A DNA stretch of 7,939 nt, from contig WYEE01000097.1 in assembly GCA_009904025.1 (NCBI GenBank), positions 1-7,939 on the forward strand, in the 5' to 3' direction. The notes beneath the pieces are model-generated. The model did not search any database, was not told the origin of the DNA, and worked only from the letters and a program-made list of their open reading frames with translations. The position numbers were made by a program, and so were the translations under genes. The DNA comes from Thermogladius sp. GTDB lineage: Archaea > Thermoproteota > Thermoprotei_A > Sulfolobales > Desulfurococcaceae. Below, piece by piece: positions 6,836 through 7,939 of this stretch (position 1 is its first letter; every line of letters starts with the position of its first letter).

Positions 6836-7939
6836 TTGTACAAGATCACTGGTAGAAGGCTCTTAGATGGAGGTAGGTTGAAGGAGTTCCACGTCGTCTT
6901 CGAGACGAACTGGAGGGCTGGAGCGAAGAGGATGTACCTCGTCGGGAACTTCACCAGCTGGTTCCCAGGCTTTAAGAGGATGTCTAGGAGGAAGGATAGA
7001 GCGCATGCGAGCTTGTTCCTCTACCCTGGTTTATACGCGTACTGGTTCACGACGGACACTGACCCCCAGGTGATTATGGACGATGAGAACCCCAGGGTGG
7101 TCGAGCTACCGAATATAATGCACCCAGAGAAGCCCGGGATAAAGGGTAGCCTGCTCGAAGTGAGACCGCCGGAAGACCCGTTCGAGTATGTGATACACGA
7201 CGAGAGAGACCCAGCCTACTTACACAGGTTCAAAGAGTACATAGTCTTCAGGCTGAGAACCGGGAAAGGGGTTGAACAAGCGGAGCTAGTTGCCGGGAAG
7301 GCTTTCCAGCCGGTCTTCACCCGCGAGCTCCCGTTTGAGAGAGTCTTCGAGTTCATCCTTACAGATCGCGAGCTGGAGGACGTGTTCTCCTACTACTTCA
7401 ACGTTTGTTCCAGGGGGGAGTGCTATAACTACGGTTTCCAAGGGGTTGGGGGGAGAGTCCAGCCTATAGTAGTGTCGAAGAAGGAGGTTAAAGGGGTTGA
7501 GAAACCCAGGTGGTACATGGGGACTATATACTATCAGATCTTCGTCGACTCATTCTACAACGGGGATCCAAGCAACGACCCTCCTCTCAAGATAACCAGT
7601 GTTTCACCCAGGGAGCACGGGTATTATGGGGGCGATTTAAAGGGTGTCCTATTGAAGCTCGACCACATGGCTAAGCTTGGAGTCGAGGCAATCTACTTGA
7701 CGCCGATATACCCCTCGGGCACCTACCATAGGTATGATGTGAGCGATTACCTCTCAGTGGACAAGCATCTTGGTACATTAGACGACTTCTCAACGCTTGT
7801 TGACGCGTTTGAGAAGAAGGGTATGAGGCTCGTCCTCGATATAACACTACACCACACAGGGGCATGCCACCCATTCTTCATAGAAGCCTTGGAGAAGAAG
7901 AGTTCCTCCAAGTACTGGAGCTGGTTTAATTTCACGGGC
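6836..7939 (+). CDS. GH13 maltogenic amylase / cyclomaltodextrinase / neopullulanase-like (3' end outside window)
   Basis: The first 368 residues of a glycoside hydrolase acting on alpha-glucans (maltodextrins, cyclodextrins or pullulan). From TTG 6836 the protein starts YKITGRRLLDGG and has a CBM48-like beta-sandwich with MYLVGNFTSWFPGF (about 34-47). A second N-terminal beta domain (about 120-205) ends YYFNVCSRGECYNYGF, resembling the N domain of cyclomaltodextrinases. The GH13 barrel starts at WYMGTIYYQIFVDSF (226-240), continues through AIYLTPIYPSGTYHRYD (about 285-301), and reaches conserved region I as DITLHH (D335-H340). The catalytic Asp, Glu and Asp lie beyond the window. The two-domain N terminus resembles, from memory, the Staphylothermus marinus maltogenic amylase. 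No signal peptide is seen, suggesting cytoplasmic use of imported maltodextrins. C191 and C196 are a close pair. It is divergent from the MBL hydrolase gene. Exact substrate specificity is open. Confidence 0.92.
   Translation, partial: MYKITGRRLLDGGRLKEFHVVFETNWRAGAKRMYLVGNFTSWFPGFKRMSRRKDRAHASLFLYPGLYAYWFTTDTDPQVIMDDENPRVVELPNIMHPEKPGIKGSLLEVRPPEDPFEYVIHDERDPAYLHRFKEYIVFRLRTGKGVEQAELVAGKAFQPVFTRELPFERVFEFILTDRELEDVFSYYFNVCSRGECYNYGFQGVGGRVQPIVVSKKEVKGVEKPRWYMGTIYYQIFVDSFYNGDPSNDPPLKITSVSPREHGYYGGDLKGVLLKLDHMAKLGVEAIYLTPIYPSGTYHRYDVSDYLSVDKHLGTLDDFSTLVDAFEKKGMRLVLDITLHHTGACHPFFIEALEKKSSSKYWSWFNFTG

Noticed and set aside
6748..6954. Minus-strand frame of 68 codons upstream of the hydrolase gene
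   Set aside because: It covers the amylase N-terminal coding region and the spacer in antisense; the amylase frame there encodes a recognisable CBM48-like domain.
7671..7935. Two minus-strand frames near the right edge
   Set aside because: Both are antisense to the GH13 barrel, whose conserved segments are clearly encoded on the plus strand.

Overview
The window looks like chromosome from a hyperthermophilic archaeon, most likely a Thermoproteota (crenarchaeal) member near the Desulfurococcales. The reasons are the archaeal Mre11/NurA/HerA/Rad50 end-processing genes in a tight overlapping block, heavy use of AGG/AGA and ATA codons, GTG and TTG starts, moderately high GC, and an amylase whose N-terminal layout recalls the Staphylothermus marinus maltogenic amylase. 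The taxon is an inference; no rRNA or other phylogenetic marker is present.

Positions 1-5874 (+ strand) form one operon for DNA double-strand break end resection. It holds the 3' end of a gene that is probably mre11 (cut by the window edge), then nurA (5'-3' nuclease), herA (hexameric DNA-pumping ATPase) and rad50 (SMC-like ATPase with a zinc hook). The reading frames overlap by 14, 4 and 4 bases, so translation is probably coupled. Mre11-Rad50 would recognise and open the DNA end, and HerA-NurA would resect it to a 3' overhang for recombinase loading. All the key motifs are visible: NurA acidic residues, HerA Walker A and Arg/Gln motifs, and Rad50 Walker A, zinc hook, signature and Walker B. 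Two departures from consensus stand out: EEAP instead of EEAH in HerA, and a Ser in place of the D-loop Asp in Rad50.

Positions 5875-5990 are a short convergent intergenic stretch with small inverted repeats. Next is a minus-strand gene (5991-6689) for a metallo-beta-lactamase-fold hydrolase of the COG1237 (MJ0301-like) type. It is divergent from a plus-strand GH13 amylase gene (from 6836, running off the end at 7939). The 146-bp divergent spacer contains an AT-rich element placed so that it could serve as TATA box in both directions.

I see no RNA gene, mobile element, CRISPR array or clear sign of horizontal transfer, and no obviously undescribed system. The points most worth checking are the gene order and catalytic-motif departures in the repair operon, and the divergent promoter.
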